Notes under the pieces: model-generated
Database searches by the model: none
What the model was told of the DNA's origin: nothing
Seen by the model: only the letters and a program-made list of their open reading frames with translations
Made by a program: the position numbers and the translations under genes
Shown: positions 19,876 to 29,817 of the stretch, piece after piece
Layout of the letters: each line of letters opens with the position of its first letter
How positions within the stretch are numbered: position 1 is the stretch's first letter
Assembly: GCF_032918005.1 (NCBI RefSeq)
Contig: NZ_CP136628.1
Coordinates: forward strand, 2,527,501-2,591,500
Direction of reading: 5' to 3'
Origin: Bradyrhizobium sp. NDS-1
Lineage (GTDB): Bacteria; Pseudomonadota; Alphaproteobacteria; Rhizobiales; Xanthobacteraceae
DNA length: 64,000 nt

Positions 19876-20708
19876 GGGTCTGTTGAGAATCGGGATTCAC
19901 AAATTGGAACGTCCATGATTCAAGCTCCGAAAGGAGTTTTGAATGCACCGATTCGTTTTGACGGATGCCCAATGGACGAAGATGGAGCCGCTTTGTTTGG
20001 GCAAGCCGACCGATCCTGGCCGCACAGGGGGCGACAATCGTTTGTTTCTTGAGGCTGTGCTTTGGATCGCGCGCACGGGCAGCCCATGGAGAGATCTGCC
20101 GCCGACGTTCGGCAACTGGAATACGGTGTTCAAGCGCTATCGCGATTGGGTGAAGGCCGGCGCTTTCAAGCGGATTTTCGATGTTGTATCGGATGATCCG
20201 GACATGGAGTTCGCCATGGTCGATGCGACAATCGTCAAAGTTCACCGCCACGCGCAGGGAGCAAAAGGGGGACCAAAAATCAGGCGATCGGCAAGTCGAA
20301 GGGCGGCTGGACCACCAAAATCCTCGCGCTGACCGACGCGCTCGGGAATCTGGTGCGGTTCATCCTGCTCCCTGGCCACCGCTTCGACACCGTCGGTGTC
20401 GCGCCCCTGATCAAGGATATCGAATTCGGCGGCTTGATCGCCGACAAGGCTTTTGATTCCAACTGGATCATCGAAGACCTGAACGAACGCAGGGCGAAGA
20501 TCGTCATCTCGCAGCATCCCAGGCGCGCCAAGCCTCTCGACATCGACAAGGACATTTACAAATGGCGCCACCTGATCGAGAATTTCTTCGGCAAGCTGAA
20601 GGAATTCAAACGCATCGCAATGCGATGCGACAAGACAGACGGCCGTTTCGAGGCAATGATCTACCTCGCTACCGCCGTCATCCATTCCAGATGAATCTCA
20701 ACAGACCC
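19876..20708 (+). mobile_element. IS5-family (IS427-like) insertion sequence, copy 1
   Basis: This 833-bp element is bounded by inverted ends GGGTCTGTTGAGA (left) and the complement of GGGTCTGTTGAGAT (right), with TA on both sides as the target duplication (19874-19875 and 20709-20710). An almost identical 833-bp copy in opposite orientation lies at 53187-54019. Confidence 0.93.
19943..20694 (+). CDS. IS5-family transposase, two frames joined by programmed frameshift
   Basis: The first frame (19943-20332) starts MHRFVLTDAQWTKMEPLC and carries the first catalytic Asp in FAMVDATIVKVHRH. The second frame, to 20694, has the second Asp in GLIADKAFDSNW and the Glu in the YKWRHLIENFFGKLKEFKR signature of IS5 transposases. 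The switch lies around the slippery run AAAAGGGGG at about 20263-20271, as in other IS427-group elements. The same arrangement is conserved in copy 2, so the frameshift is a design feature and not damage. Confidence 0.9.
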
Positions 20709-20716
20709 TAGCCCAT

Positions 20717-21043
20717 CTATATCACATAAGAAGGGGCCTGACATCCGACGCGCAATCCAGGAACTCGAGGATCCCAGCCGCCCCATCTATCTGTTTCCCG
20801 CGCGATGCGAACTAGCATGCACAACGCGTTCCGGTGCCGGTCGAAAATGCCGAAGAGCCGAAGCGCCTCCCGCCGGTTCAGCGAAACTTCACGAGTGACG
20901 GCCCATTCGCCCAGGCCAACGTGTTGCAGCCTTCTGTATTCTGGAATTGCCAAGCTTATCTCGATCAAACGGTCGTTCTCGAGGAGGTTAGAGCTTTTCG
21001 GCATCTCACACGGTCTTTCGCCCAGGATATTTCGAATCTTCAT
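20717..21043 (-). CDS. Hypothetical protein or gene remnant
   Basis: A 108-codon frame includes a coherent stretch (HVGLGEWAVTREVSLNRREA, then ALRLFGIFDRHRN) but matches no family I recognise. It starts just beside IS5 copy 1 and could be the surviving end of a gene cut by that insertion. Confidence 0.22.
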   Translation of the reverse strand: MKIRNILGERPCEMPKSSNLLENDRLIEISLAIPEYRRLQHVGLGEWAVTREVSLNRREALRLFGIFDRHRNALCMLVRIARETDRWGGWDPRVPGLRVGCQAPSYVI

Positions 21044-21513
21044 GTCAGGCGGGATCTGTGTTGAACTGCGGGAAAATCGTTTCCGAATGGCTGCCGGTTC
21101 GCCTAATCAATCCATCTCGCCGGCACCAGGACAGTGCTCGATCTGAGATATCTCTGGGGCGCGATGCGTGGACTTTGTCGCTCTGTATCAACGTCCGATC
21201 GGTCGTCGCATCCTGTTGAGCTGTCGACGGCGCGTCACGGTGAACCGCGGGAGTCCTGCCTTCATTCTGTCGGGGCTCTCGAAGCATCGACCGCTGCTTT
21301 CATCGGCTGTGGTTGTTCAATGGCTACCCGGATCCATTGCAGCTGATACGAAGCCTGCGGCCGCACACTTCGGCTGTTGTGTAGCATGGCTCCGATATTC
21401 CGATCCTGCCTTATTGAGGACGATCTGATGGCGTTAACGCCGCATGCTGATGGCCTATTCCAGTTCAGCATTTGAGTTCGATTTTCCGGGTAACAGAGAG
21501 AGAGCATGTGCCT
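21044..21513. other. Upstream region of the pectate-lyase gene
   Basis: No gene was recognised. A weak tts-box-like stretch near 21210 and weak GG-N10-GC matches near 21089 and 21429 were noted but are below a reportable standard. Confidence 0.3.
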
Positions 21514-22773
21514 ATGAAGGACACGATGAAGCACATCAAGCGCTTGTTGCGCGTGCTCGGCGGACTTGCTGTCGTCCTCGGCGTCTCTTCCGTGCTCGGA
21601 TCGAACAATGTGCGATTGGAAGCCCTCAAAGGCTTTGGCGTTGGAGCGACGGGCGGCCTTGGAGGCGAGGTAGTTCAGGTCAGATCAACCAAAGATCTGA
21701 ACTATGAGCTGTGTCGTTCCTACAGCTTCGGCTACTGCAATGACAATAGTCCGCGCGAGATCCAGGTAATAGGAACCATAGACTTTACTGGTACGGAAGG
21801 GCGAGGCGAGGGGCAGGGTTGCCAATATGGCCGTGCTTGTCCGGCACCTTACAAGCGTGAATCCCTTCTCCTTATGGATGGCAACGACGCGCATTGCGAT
21901 GGCAAGGAGAAGACGTTGATCGGCTTCGACAGGGCCGGCAAGCGTCCGCTGGAAATTGGCTCAAACAAGACAGTGATCGGCGTTGGCCCGCGTGCTACAA
22001 TCAAAGGAAAGGGGCTGCGCCTGAATGGGGTCAGCAACGTCGTTATTCGCAACCTGACCATCAGTGATATCAATAACGGCGTGATATTTGCCGGCGATGC
22101 TATTGCAATTGCACGAGCCGACTTGGTTTGGATCGACCACAACCGATTTCATAATACCGGGCGGCAGATGATTGCCGGCGGCTTTGGCCCTACGACGAAT
22201 ATTACGATTTCCTGGAACGACTTCGATGGCAGCGATACCTATTCCTCGTATTGCAACGGGGAGCACTATTGGAATCTCCTGTTTCTTGGTGTCCCGCAGA
22301 CGATCACCATCGCAAATAACTATTTCCATGAGATCTCGGGGCGGGCGCCGCACATCGACGGGGCGCAGGCCATTATTCATCTCGTCAACAATTACTTCCA
22401 CAACACGAATGCGCAACAAAGCGGCGGATTCTTCCATGCGGTGGATGCTGGATCATCTGTGCAAGCACTGATCGAGGGTAATTACTTTGACAACATTGAA
22501 ACACCTGTAACGACTGGTAGTGGACATATCTTTGGCTTCTTAGGCAAATCCAGCGCGACCGTGCAGGACTTCTGCCTTACCATGCTCGGACGTCGGTGCA
22601 TCGAGAACATCGCGAGCCCAGTGCCGCGGATCAATGGCTTTCGCCTAGATGAAACCGTAATTCGGTCGTTTGGAGCTCTTCCAAGATCATCTATTCCTCT
22701 TCCATTTCGAGCGGATGATGTTCCGGCCGTGATCACGGCCGGCACAGGTCCCGGACACCTTGAGAGCCGGTGA
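21514..22773 (+). CDS. Secreted pectate/pectin lyase-like protein (PL1-type beta-helix)
   Basis: From the ATG at 21514 the protein has 419 residues and opens with a signal peptide (basic KHIKRLLRV, hydrophobic LGGLAVVLGVSSVLG). A right-handed beta-helix of PL1 type follows: VIGVGPRATIKGKGLRL, VVIRNLTISDI, DAIAIARADLVWIDHNRF with the expected WIDH motif, and later ITIANNYFHEISGRAPHIDG, corresponding to the NxF-x-SGRxP catalytic region of pectate lyases. It should cleave plant pectin outside the cell, which could aid infection of roots. An in-frame start at 21472 would spoil the signal peptide. GAGAGAG lies upstream. The tail after about residue 395 is unusually polar. Confidence 0.85.
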   Translation: MKDTMKHIKRLLRVLGGLAVVLGVSSVLGSNNVRLEALKGFGVGATGGLGGEVVQVRSTKDLNYELCRSYSFGYCNDNSPREIQVIGTIDFTGTEGRGEGQGCQYGRACPAPYKRESLLLMDGNDAHCDGKEKTLIGFDRAGKRPLEIGSNKTVIGVGPRATIKGKGLRLNGVSNVVIRNLTISDINNGVIFAGDAIAIARADLVWIDHNRFHNTGRQMIAGGFGPTTNITISWNDFDGSDTYSSYCNGEHYWNLLFLGVPQTITIANNYFHEISGRAPHIDGAQAIIHLVNNYFHNTNAQQSGGFFHAVDAGSSVQALIEGNYFDNIETPVTTGSGHIFGFLGKSSATVQDFCLTMLGRRCIENIASPVPRINGFRLDETVIRSFGALPRSSIPLPFRADDVPAVITAGTGPGHLESR

Positions 22774-22908
22774 TGGCTCGTTCGCAGACGCGGCTCGAGA
22801 CTTGGCCGATTGCCGCAAACAGTTGAGCGGAAGGCGCATACTGGACGAGAACGGCACGCACGGCTGGCTGCCCGACGTTGCACGAGGACCGTATGGCCTT
22901 TCTCCTCG
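22774..22908. other. Region between pectate lyase and dioxygenase genes
   Basis: Non-coding; the regulatory sites for the downstream dioxygenase begin at 22909. Confidence 0.3.
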
Positions 22909-22924
22909 TGTGCCGAGCAGTACA
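22909..22924 (+). promoter_or_regulatory. NifA upstream activator element (TGT-N10-ACA)
   Basis: The sequence TGTGCCGAGCAGTACA is an exact TGT-N10-ACA match. Its centre is about 220 bp upstream of the predicted sigma-54 start, farther than the common 80-150 bp, so function is uncertain. Confidence 0.4.
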
Positions 22925-23110
22925 ATTCCTGTCGATTATGCGCCCTATGCCTTTTCCCCGCCGACCCAGGCGCTCGTCTCAAATTTTTACGTCCGGTTTT
23001 TGGCGGGTTCGGGTGGAAAGAGGAGGGGAGGCGGCATCGAGTTCCTGGCAACTGTTCGAATTATCATCCGATCAGCTACCTGACGGACCTTCACTGCTCC
23101 GTTTTCCGAC

Positions 23111-23126
23111 TGGCATGGTGCTTGCT
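23111..23126 (+). promoter_or_regulatory. Sigma-54 promoter of the TauD-like dioxygenase
   Basis: TGGCATGGTGCTTGCT differs from the RpoN consensus at one position of the -24 box and keeps GG-N10-GC. The predicted start near 23137 gives a leader of about 80 nt before the ATG at 23218. Confidence 0.6.
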
Positions 23127-23217
23127 CGAGAGTACCCGTAGCGCGAGGTTCGCCTTCGAAACCGAGTGACCCTAACCCTTATTGTTGAAGAATCCGCAAA
23201 GCTTGGAAGAGTTCGCA

Positions 23218-24147
23218 ATGAAAGAAACGGCTTCGACCGATAGTGTCATTCCAACGACCGACGTCGTCAAGCGCGCAGCGCGCATCGGTGTTGAAATCAG
23301 AAATATCAAGCTCTCGGGTGATTTACCGAGCCGAACCATCGCTGCGATCAACAGCTTGCTGCTCGAACACAAGGTGATTTTCTTCCGTGATCAGGGGCAT
23401 CTTGATGACGCGGAGCAGGAACGCTTTGCTGCTTGTTTGGGAAGGCTGGTGCCGCATCCGACGCTCGGTACCATCAATGGAACGACCTCGATCATCGAGC
23501 TTGATTCCGCGCGCGGAGGTAGTCGGGCTGATGTATGGCACGCCGATGGAACGTTTCTCGCGGCCTATCCCAAACTTGCGGTGCTGCGAGCCCTTGTAAT
23601 TCCATCGTCCGGTGGCGATACGATTTGGTCGAACGCCGTGGCCGCCTATCTGGATCTGCCGCGGCCGCTCCAACGGCTTGCCGACGAACTCTGGGCCGTT
23701 CACAGCAACGCCTTCGACTACGCCGGGACCTGCCGTGTTCGCGAAATCGACCAGAAGCATTTTGATGAGGTCTTTACCAAAACAATCTATGAGACCGAGC
23801 ATCCGGTGGTCCGTGTACATCCCGAGACCGGCGAGCGCGCGTTGGTGCTCGGCGATGTGGTGCAAAGGTTTATTGATATCCCAAAGCGCGACGGTCAGAG
23901 GCTGTTCGATCTATTCCAGTCCCATATCACGGCGCCCGAAAACACCGTGCGCTGGAGCTGGAAAGAAGGCGATGTCGCGATTTGGGATAACCGCGCAACG
24001 CAGCATTATGCGGTCAACGATTACGGTGACCGGCATCGCGTCGTTCATCGTGCCACAATCGATGGAGACGCGCCCGTCAGCGTCGACGGCCGATGCAGTG
24101 TAACGCGCCTCAAGACGACGAAGCACCCCTCCACGAAGGCTGCCTAG
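23218..24147 (+). CDS. TauD/TfdA-family 2-oxoglutarate-dependent dioxygenase
   Basis: The 309-residue protein has the jelly-roll Fe(II) dioxygenase signature: His-x-Asp in VWHADGTFLAAYP and the distal His in WDNRATQHYAVNDYG, with the 2-oxoglutarate-binding Arg in DRHRVVHRATI. KVIFFRDQGHLDDAEQERF is typical of the TauD N-terminus. Members hydroxylate taurine, sulfonates, aryloxyacids and secondary metabolites; the substrate here is unknown. The ATG at 23218 follows GGAAGAG, so it is preferred over an in-frame codon at 23182. A sigma-54 promoter and TGT-N10-ACA site upstream suggest expression with nitrogen-fixation genes. Confidence 0.88.
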   Translation: MKETASTDSVIPTTDVVKRAARIGVEIRNIKLSGDLPSRTIAAINSLLLEHKVIFFRDQGHLDDAEQERFAACLGRLVPHPTLGTINGTTSIIELDSARGGSRADVWHADGTFLAAYPKLAVLRALVIPSSGGDTIWSNAVAAYLDLPRPLQRLADELWAVHSNAFDYAGTCRVREIDQKHFDEVFTKTIYETEHPVVRVHPETGERALVLGDVVQRFIDIPKRDGQRLFDLFQSHITAPENTVRWSWKEGDVAIWDNRATQHYAVNDYGDRHRVVHRATIDGDAPVSVDGRCSVTRLKTTKHPSTKAA

Positions 24148-25439
24148 CATGGCTCGGCGAACTTACCGGTAATGCACGGCTCTTATCGCATGTTCGCGCG
24201 AATAGACTGTTTGCGAAGAGAAGTTCACCGAGCAGAACGCCACGCGCAACTGCATGGGAGGGGCGAACGCGCCGCAGACTCGGGAGGCGACCCTCCTTGC
24301 TGAAGTGAGATGCTGAAAGCTCATCTCGACCCATCAGAAAATGATTCAGCGCCGAGTGGTGCAGGTCATCCGGCCGCGGCCGGTTGTTTGCCGCGGAAGG
24401 GGAGTATGTTTCCGCCGACCTTGCGCACCGCCTTTCGGCCAGCGCCACAGCCGTCAGACAGAAATAGCGCGATTGCCGTAGTTGGTTAGGCTTGGCATCT
24501 GTGTCGCGGTTCCGCTTACCACGCCTCTGCGCGAGGCGAACTAAGCTCCGAGGGCACGGTTTGAGCGCTGTCATGGCAGAGTACGAGCTTGGAAGCGAGC
24601 CTGACGAGCAGCGCGAGCAGGCATCGAAAGCAATTTCGCTGGCGCAAGATCAGCACTCGATTTGAACAAATGAGCATCGGAGATCATTCCGCGGCCGAGG
24701 GTATAGGTCTTGCGCAATATGACGTCGGCCTATCGGTCGTAGACGAAGCAGAAGGCTTTAGCCTACCATTCCCCACACATGCTACCTTGGACACCAGGGC
24801 TCAATTTACGTGATACCCGGGCTTCGCGCCAGGAGCACAGCCGATACCAAAATTCCCGCGATAAATTGGCCCAAGCCACTCCAATGCCAGCTGCGACCTT
24901 GGGTTAGTTTACCCTTCGTCCGGCTCGCGCACCACCGCCGGTTTGGTCTCGTGTTCCTGTTTCTCCTCCTCCTGTTGATTCATTCTACGAACGCCCGCAT
25001 CGCATGCAGAAGGAAAAACGAGTGCTCGGCGGACCGCGATCTCTTCTTAGTCCCTACTGTGATAAGGGTTCCATCTGCTCGCGCAATGTAAGTAGTCGAG
25101 TGGCAACGGGGCCTGCCTGCTCGAGAAAATGAGGATAAGCGGCTGGGTGCCATCGCGAGTACTTGCGTCTGTTACCGCAAAAAGTGAGTTCGCGCGCCTC
25201 CCAATCCTGATAGGGGAGCTTCGCTCGTGTTTCCGTTATTCTACATCGACAGCGGCCGAGGCAAGTTCCTCCTCACTTCGCCGGTAAGATGATTTCCGAT
25301 TTCTGACGATCGTACGAGCTCTCGCGAGCCCGAGCCATGGACATGCGTCACACATTGTCACTGTACGGTCCAAGCTCGTTGTCTTTCGACCAAGCTTGCA
25401 TGCGAACTCTAAACAGCGCACCCAGCCGAGCAACCAAAA
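24148..25439. other. 1.3-kb intergenic region, no gene recognised
   Basis: Short open frames on both strands have no recognisable motifs. The P450 promoter presumably lies in the last 200 bp, but no -24/-12 match was found. Confidence 0.3.
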
Positions 25440-25466
25440 TTGCAGGCCAATGTCCGCGAGACAACC

Positions 25467-26705
25467 ATGATAGCATTATCGGCAGAGAACGCCTGCGAGA
25501 GGGCTGATACCCCGCTGAGCCGCCTTGATGTAAGCGAGCCCAAGCGCTTTAAGGATGATACCGTTTGGCCTTGTTTCGAGCGCCTGCGAAGGGAAGATCC
25601 CGTCCATTATTGCGAAGACAGCCCATACGGACCATATTGGTCGATAACAAAATACCGCGACATCATAGCCGTGGACTCAAATCACACAATATTCTCATCA
25701 GAGCGAAGCGTCACAATTGTCGACCCGCCGGAGGAGTATTGGACCCCCAGTTTCATCAAAATGAGTCCTCCTGTCCATGCTCAGCAGCGTAAGACTATCA
25801 GTCCGATAGCGGCATCGGAGAATCTGGCGAATCTTGAAGGCTTGATTCGCTCGCGGGTTCAGAAGATCTTGGACGGTTTGCCGCGCAATGATACCTTCAA
25901 CTGGGTCGACAAAGTCTCGATCGAGTTGACGACTCAAATGCTGGCCACGCTGTTCGATTTTCCATTTCAGGATCGACGGCTGCTGACCTACTGGTCGGAC
26001 GCAGCCGCCTTGACTCCCCAAATGGGCCACCAGATCGACAGCTGGGAAAAGCGAAAGGTGGTGCTGTCGGAGTGCCTTGACTATTTCACACGGCTTTGGA
26101 GCGAACGGGTGAATTCCGAGCCGCGCGCTGACCTGATCTCGATGATGGCGCATTCACCGGCGACCCGAAACATGGAGCCACGCGAGTTCCTGGGCAACCT
26201 CATTCTGCTGATTGTTGGAGGTAACGATACTACGCGCAACTCAATTACCGGTGGCGTCTTGTTCATGAGCCAAAATCCATCCGAACTGCGAAAACTCCGC
26301 GATGATGCTTCGCTGGTGCCCGGGGCGGTATCCGAGATTATACGATACCAAACGCCTATCGCGCACATGCGCCGGACCGCTGTGGACGATTTCACGATAG
26401 GCCACAAGCAAATCAGGCGAGGCGATAAAGTTGTGATGTGGTATATCTCTGGCAACCGAGACGACGAGGTCATTGCGAGCCCCAACAGCTTCATCATTGA
26501 TCGAGAAAATGTACGACAACATCTCTCATTTGGATTTGGGATTCATCGTTGCGTGGGTAGGCATCTCGCAGAGCTGCAGCTGAAAATCCTGTGGGAGGAG
26601 ATGCTGAAACGATCTCTGGAGGTAAAGGTGGTCGGGGAACCGGAGCGAGTTGAATCTAATTTTGTGCACGGTTATTCCGCGCTGCCGGTGCAAATTCCAG
26701 GTTAG
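25467..26705 (+). CDS. Cytochrome P450 monooxygenase
   Basis: From the ATG at 25467 the product is a 412-residue soluble bacterial P450 of normal length. The I-helix oxygen-activation motif is GGNDTTRN, the K-helix ExxR lies in SEIIRYQTP, and the haem-thiolate loop is FGFGIHRCVGRHLAE with the axial Cys. A TTG start 9 codons upstream is also possible. The bacterial class needs ferredoxin and reductase partners, none of which is adjacent. Rhizobial symbiotic regions carry several P450s, and the general form recalls the CYP127-like proteins of symbiotic replicons, but the subfamily is a guess. It appears intact although both flanks are decayed. Confidence 0.9.
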   Translation: MIALSAENACERADTPLSRLDVSEPKRFKDDTVWPCFERLRREDPVHYCEDSPYGPYWSITKYRDIIAVDSNHTIFSSERSVTIVDPPEEYWTPSFIKMSPPVHAQQRKTISPIAASENLANLEGLIRSRVQKILDGLPRNDTFNWVDKVSIELTTQMLATLFDFPFQDRRLLTYWSDAAALTPQMGHQIDSWEKRKVVLSECLDYFTRLWSERVNSEPRADLISMMAHSPATRNMEPREFLGNLILLIVGGNDTTRNSITGGVLFMSQNPSELRKLRDDASLVPGAVSEIIRYQTPIAHMRRTAVDDFTIGHKQIRRGDKVVMWYISGNRDDEVIASPNSFIIDRENVRQHLSFGFGIHRCVGRHLAELQLKILWEEMLKRSLEVKVVGEPERVESNFVHGYSALPVQIPG

Positions 26706-26994
26706 TCTCGGTTGCGAGCGACATTCAACACTGGTCGTGCAGAACCGGCGGTTAGGATCACGGCCTGGTGGAGACCAGTTGTCTGGGTAAATTCACCGGC
26801 GTTGCGTTGAGGGCTTGTGGTTTTTTCGAAGAGTGCGGACAGGGCCACAGCGTCGTTATCCGGTCGAAGACCCTGGCCGGCCGTTCCGATACGTCACGCC
26901 GCCGATTGTCGCATCGTTGTTACTGGAGAGCTTGGCGCCGCGCGCAGCACGAGCTCGGGAAATTGGGCCGACGATGTTCTTGGCCCGTTTAATA
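26706..26994. other. Intergenic, no gene recognised
   Basis: Nothing recognisable beyond possible extension of the adjacent ammonia-lyase relic. Confidence 0.25.
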
Positions 26995-27434
26995 TTCTTG
27001 CGGTCACTTGCGCTGGCGTCGCACTGACGAGCTGTTCGTACACGAGAGGATATGTCGCGCCCTCGGTGTTGATCAGAAAGACCCGTCAATTGGGTCCAAG
27101 ACCAATCTTGCCACCAAGGTCGGGTCAGAAGCAGCCTGCAGTACGGCTGCGAGGCCAACACCACCACTTTCGCCTGCAACTACAGCGATAGCTAGCCCTC
27201 GGATTTGCCAGACGTTTCATCACGCTGATTGCGTCCTCGTCGTCGACAGTCATCAAAACATTCGCTGTGCGCGAAAGGATGCTCCAAGCGACGAGCGAAG
27301 GCTCGTAGCATTCGAGCGTCGCCATCAAGGGCGACCGCGACTGGCGCGGCTTTGGAACGAAATCCTCCATCCGCTTCATCGTGAACAGCTGCTCCATGAA
27401 CACGTCGCTCCCGCGCATCGAACCGTTTCGCCAA
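26995..27434 (-). pseudogene. Diaminopropionate ammonia-lyase remnant (C-terminal part)
   Basis: The minus strand retains, in three frames, PSLVAWSILSRTANVLMTV followed by DDEDAISVMKRLANP, then AIAVVAGESGGVGLAAVLQA, and finally FLINTEGATYPLVYEQLVS. This order matches the C-terminal third of PLP-dependent 2,3-diaminopropionate ammonia-lyase. At least two frameshifts are present, and the PLP-lysine half is missing. A frame at 27516-27893 could hold N-terminal debris, but this was not established. Confidence 0.65.
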
Positions 27435-27994
27435 GGTGGGTTGGCAGTCTATCTTTGGCGTAGATATTTCAGCAGCCTGCTAGGCGCCCACCGCCACGTG
27501 CGGGCGACGCCGGCATCAACCGGCGGGCAGATGCGCCAGAGGCGACAATTCCAGGGGCCTGAATCTGGCGTGCTCAAAAACTTGGAAGCCTGGATTCACT
27601 GAAAACAGCGAATGTATCTCTGGCGACAATGGCAGACTCGGCACAAGCGATTCATGGAGCTTCGCCGCCTCGGCATCGCGAAGTTCGCCGCATCGATTGC
27701 CGCCGGGGCTCTGGCGAATGTCCGGGCACCAGCGGTGCAGCACGCCCTGCGCAATCACTTCTTTGGCGCTCGCGGTCTCTCCGAATATTGGTTCCTCGGC
27801 CAGCTTCACTCGGTCGAACAGCCGCGGTACGGACCCGAGTATGCCAGGTGGTGAGGGAAGGGTGGCGTCGCGAGACGTCCCCCTCCCGATCAATTAAAGC
27901 GCATATACCGGCTAACCGTCGAGGCTCTGGCGGCAGCGTCGCACCTCGACTATGCGAGCTTCGTAGGACGGACGCGCTGATTCCCCAAGGGGCA
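27435..27994. other. Decayed sequence, no gene recognised
   Basis: Possibly the N-terminal side of the ammonia-lyase relic; otherwise nothing recognisable. Confidence 0.25.
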
Positions 27995-29320
27995 TTAGTT
28001 ACGAGCTACCGAGGGCGCGTCGTCGTGCTTGAAGTGTCGCTTTCGGATCTTGTAACTCACCAGCCAGATCACGCCCACGGCGATCGGGACGAAGACTGCG
28101 GTTAGGAACGAGGGATCTACTCGTAATCCGACATCGTGCGCGCCCTCGGCAAGATATTTAAACAGACTGACCACGTAATATCCAATCGCCGCGACCGACA
28201 ATCCTTCGACCGTGCACTGCAGCCGAAGTTGCTGCCTCGTGCGCTCATTTATAGCCTGCAACAGGTCATGATTCTGTTGTTCGATTTCGATGTCGACACG
28301 GGTTCGCAACAGATCGGCGGCACGCGCGAGCTTGACCGACAGAGCCGCCTGACGCTCCTCCACGGTCGCGCAGGTGCGCATCGCCGGCGCCATGCGGCGC
28401 GCCAGAAACGACGACCAGCTCGGATAGCCCGAGATGTCATTGCCTTCAATGATGGATAGTCGCGATTGGACCAGCTCGTCATAGGCCCTGCTGGCGCCGA
28501 AGCGAAACAGGCCACCGGTCGCACCTCTTTCGAAGGAGGCGGCCAACGCCGTCAGCTCGGCAAGCAGATGGTTGTTGAATTGCAGCCCCTCACCGCTTTG
28601 CATTTCTTCGAGCGCTTGAACAAGACGGCGGTCGATGCGATCAACAGACGGTGCAAGCTCAAGGGCCGCCGACAGACCAAGCAGCGCCAACGGACGGTAG
28701 GTCTCGATTTCCAGGAGCCGTTGCACCAGCGCTCCGAGATCGTGCGACGTCATTCCGAGGTCGCAGACGAGGATTTTCGTAAAGCCGTTTTCGTCCATGC
28801 GGAAGTCTGAGGCGACAACGCCTGCACCGCTCTTTGTGGCAACCATGGCCAGGCTATTCTTGTCAAAAATCTGTTCGGCGCGCTTGGTCGGCGCGGCGCC
28901 TTGCTCCACTTCTAACCTGATCGCGACCAGCAATTGACCCGTCTGCCGCAACGCTCGGATCAGCGATCGGACGGTATCATCAATGTTCCTGAATTGGTGA
29001 GCGGCAGGACCATTTGTGTTAGTCCAGATCCAGGTGAATGTTGTAAATTCAGAATGCTGCTCCCAGCGTAGCATAGCGGGCCCGATGACAATCTGATGAT
29101 GTTTCGCCGATTGCGCAGGCGGCCGCAGATTGCGCTCCAGGCAGAAATCGATAAAACGGCAGCGATCGATTGCGGCCGCCTCGCCTTGCGCAAGAACAGC
29201 GAAGTGGATCACGCTGAATGGCGAGACAAGGCGCGTGAAAGGGCGCGCGTGCACTTCGCCGAGCACGGCGTCGCGTTGCGGATGCGGCTTGAAGGTTCGC
29301 AAATCCAGTTCATCGATCAT
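27995..29320 (-). CDS. DUF3422 family membrane-anchored protein
   Basis: The 441-residue protein begins MIDELDLRTFKPHPQRDAVL and HARPFTRLVSP, the characteristic DUF3422 opening. A long, mainly helical region with the conserved SGYPSWSSFLARRMAPAMRTC follows, and two C-terminal membrane helices (VEGLSVAAIGYYVVSLF and FLTAVFVPIAVGVIWLVSY) lead into a basic cytoplasmic tail. The family is widespread in proteobacteria, and its function is unknown to me. It may be a host gene picked up by the island, since it is intact among relics. No operon partner is apparent. Confidence 0.85.
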   Translation of the reverse strand: MIDELDLRTFKPHPQRDAVLGEVHARPFTRLVSPFSVIHFAVLAQGEAAAIDRCRFIDFCLERNLRPPAQSAKHHQIVIGPAMLRWEQHSEFTTFTWIWTNTNGPAAHQFRNIDDTVRSLIRALRQTGQLLVAIRLEVEQGAAPTKRAEQIFDKNSLAMVATKSGAGVVASDFRMDENGFTKILVCDLGMTSHDLGALVQRLLEIETYRPLALLGLSAALELAPSVDRIDRRLVQALEEMQSGEGLQFNNHLLAELTALAASFERGATGGLFRFGASRAYDELVQSRLSIIEGNDISGYPSWSSFLARRMAPAMRTCATVEERQAALSVKLARAADLLRTRVDIEIEQQNHDLLQAINERTRQQLRLQCTVEGLSVAAIGYYVVSLFKYLAEGAHDVGLRVDPSFLTAVFVPIAVGVIWLVSYKIRKRHFKHDDAPSVARN

Positions 29321-29424
29321 CTATTGACGCCTCGCTTCAGAGTTGAGAAAGCAACCGTAAGCCTTGACGCGAGAGGCATTGGCGGTGCTGGAAACCGGGT
29401 GCGCGCGGCAACGCGCCGATCAGG

Positions 29425-29817
29425 TCATGTCGAGATCGATACCGCGGTGGCCTTGAGATTGGGAAAGAGGTCTTGCGGGAGCAGGATCAGGCCGAGCAAA
29501 TTGAGGCGGAACAGCCTCAGCCAGGCTTCGACTGACGCCGTCAACGACGTCTGTCGGGTACGGTCCGGTGTCTATGGCGAAATGTCGGCATTGTGGATCA
29601 ATGCGTGTAGCGGTGCGCGAGCAGGCCGTTCCGCGACCTCGGCAGTGGCGTGCGGCACTGTCCGGCGAATGCTTAGATTGACGTGGACATGGTTGTTTGT
29701 CTCCGAATCCCACGGACATCGCCCACCACCGAAGGGGTGCCCCGTGCAAGTAAGGATGCGCCGGCCCTCTTCTGCGAACAGGTTTTCGATGACATGACCG
29801 ACGCCGCGCGAGGCCGT
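29425..29817 (-). pseudogene. Short-chain dehydrogenase remnant with in-frame stop
   Basis: One minus-strand frame reads TASRGVGHVIENLFAEEG (the TGxxxGxG cofactor motif minus its start), then HVHVNLSIRR, LHALIHNADISP (the NNAG-like segment), an in-frame TAG, and SLTASVEAWLRLFRLNLLG up to a TGA at 29425. The catalytic YxxxK part is absent. It is an NAD(P)-dependent SDR of about half length, inactivated by nonsense mutation and truncation. Confidence 0.68.

Noticed and set aside
19943..20332. IS5 orfA as a broken transposase
   Set aside because: The same two-frame structure is conserved in both copies with a slippery site, so it is a programmed frameshift.
21205..21240. tts-box-like sequence upstream of pectate lyase
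   Set aside because: About 11 of 17 positions match, too weak, and 300 bp from the start codon.
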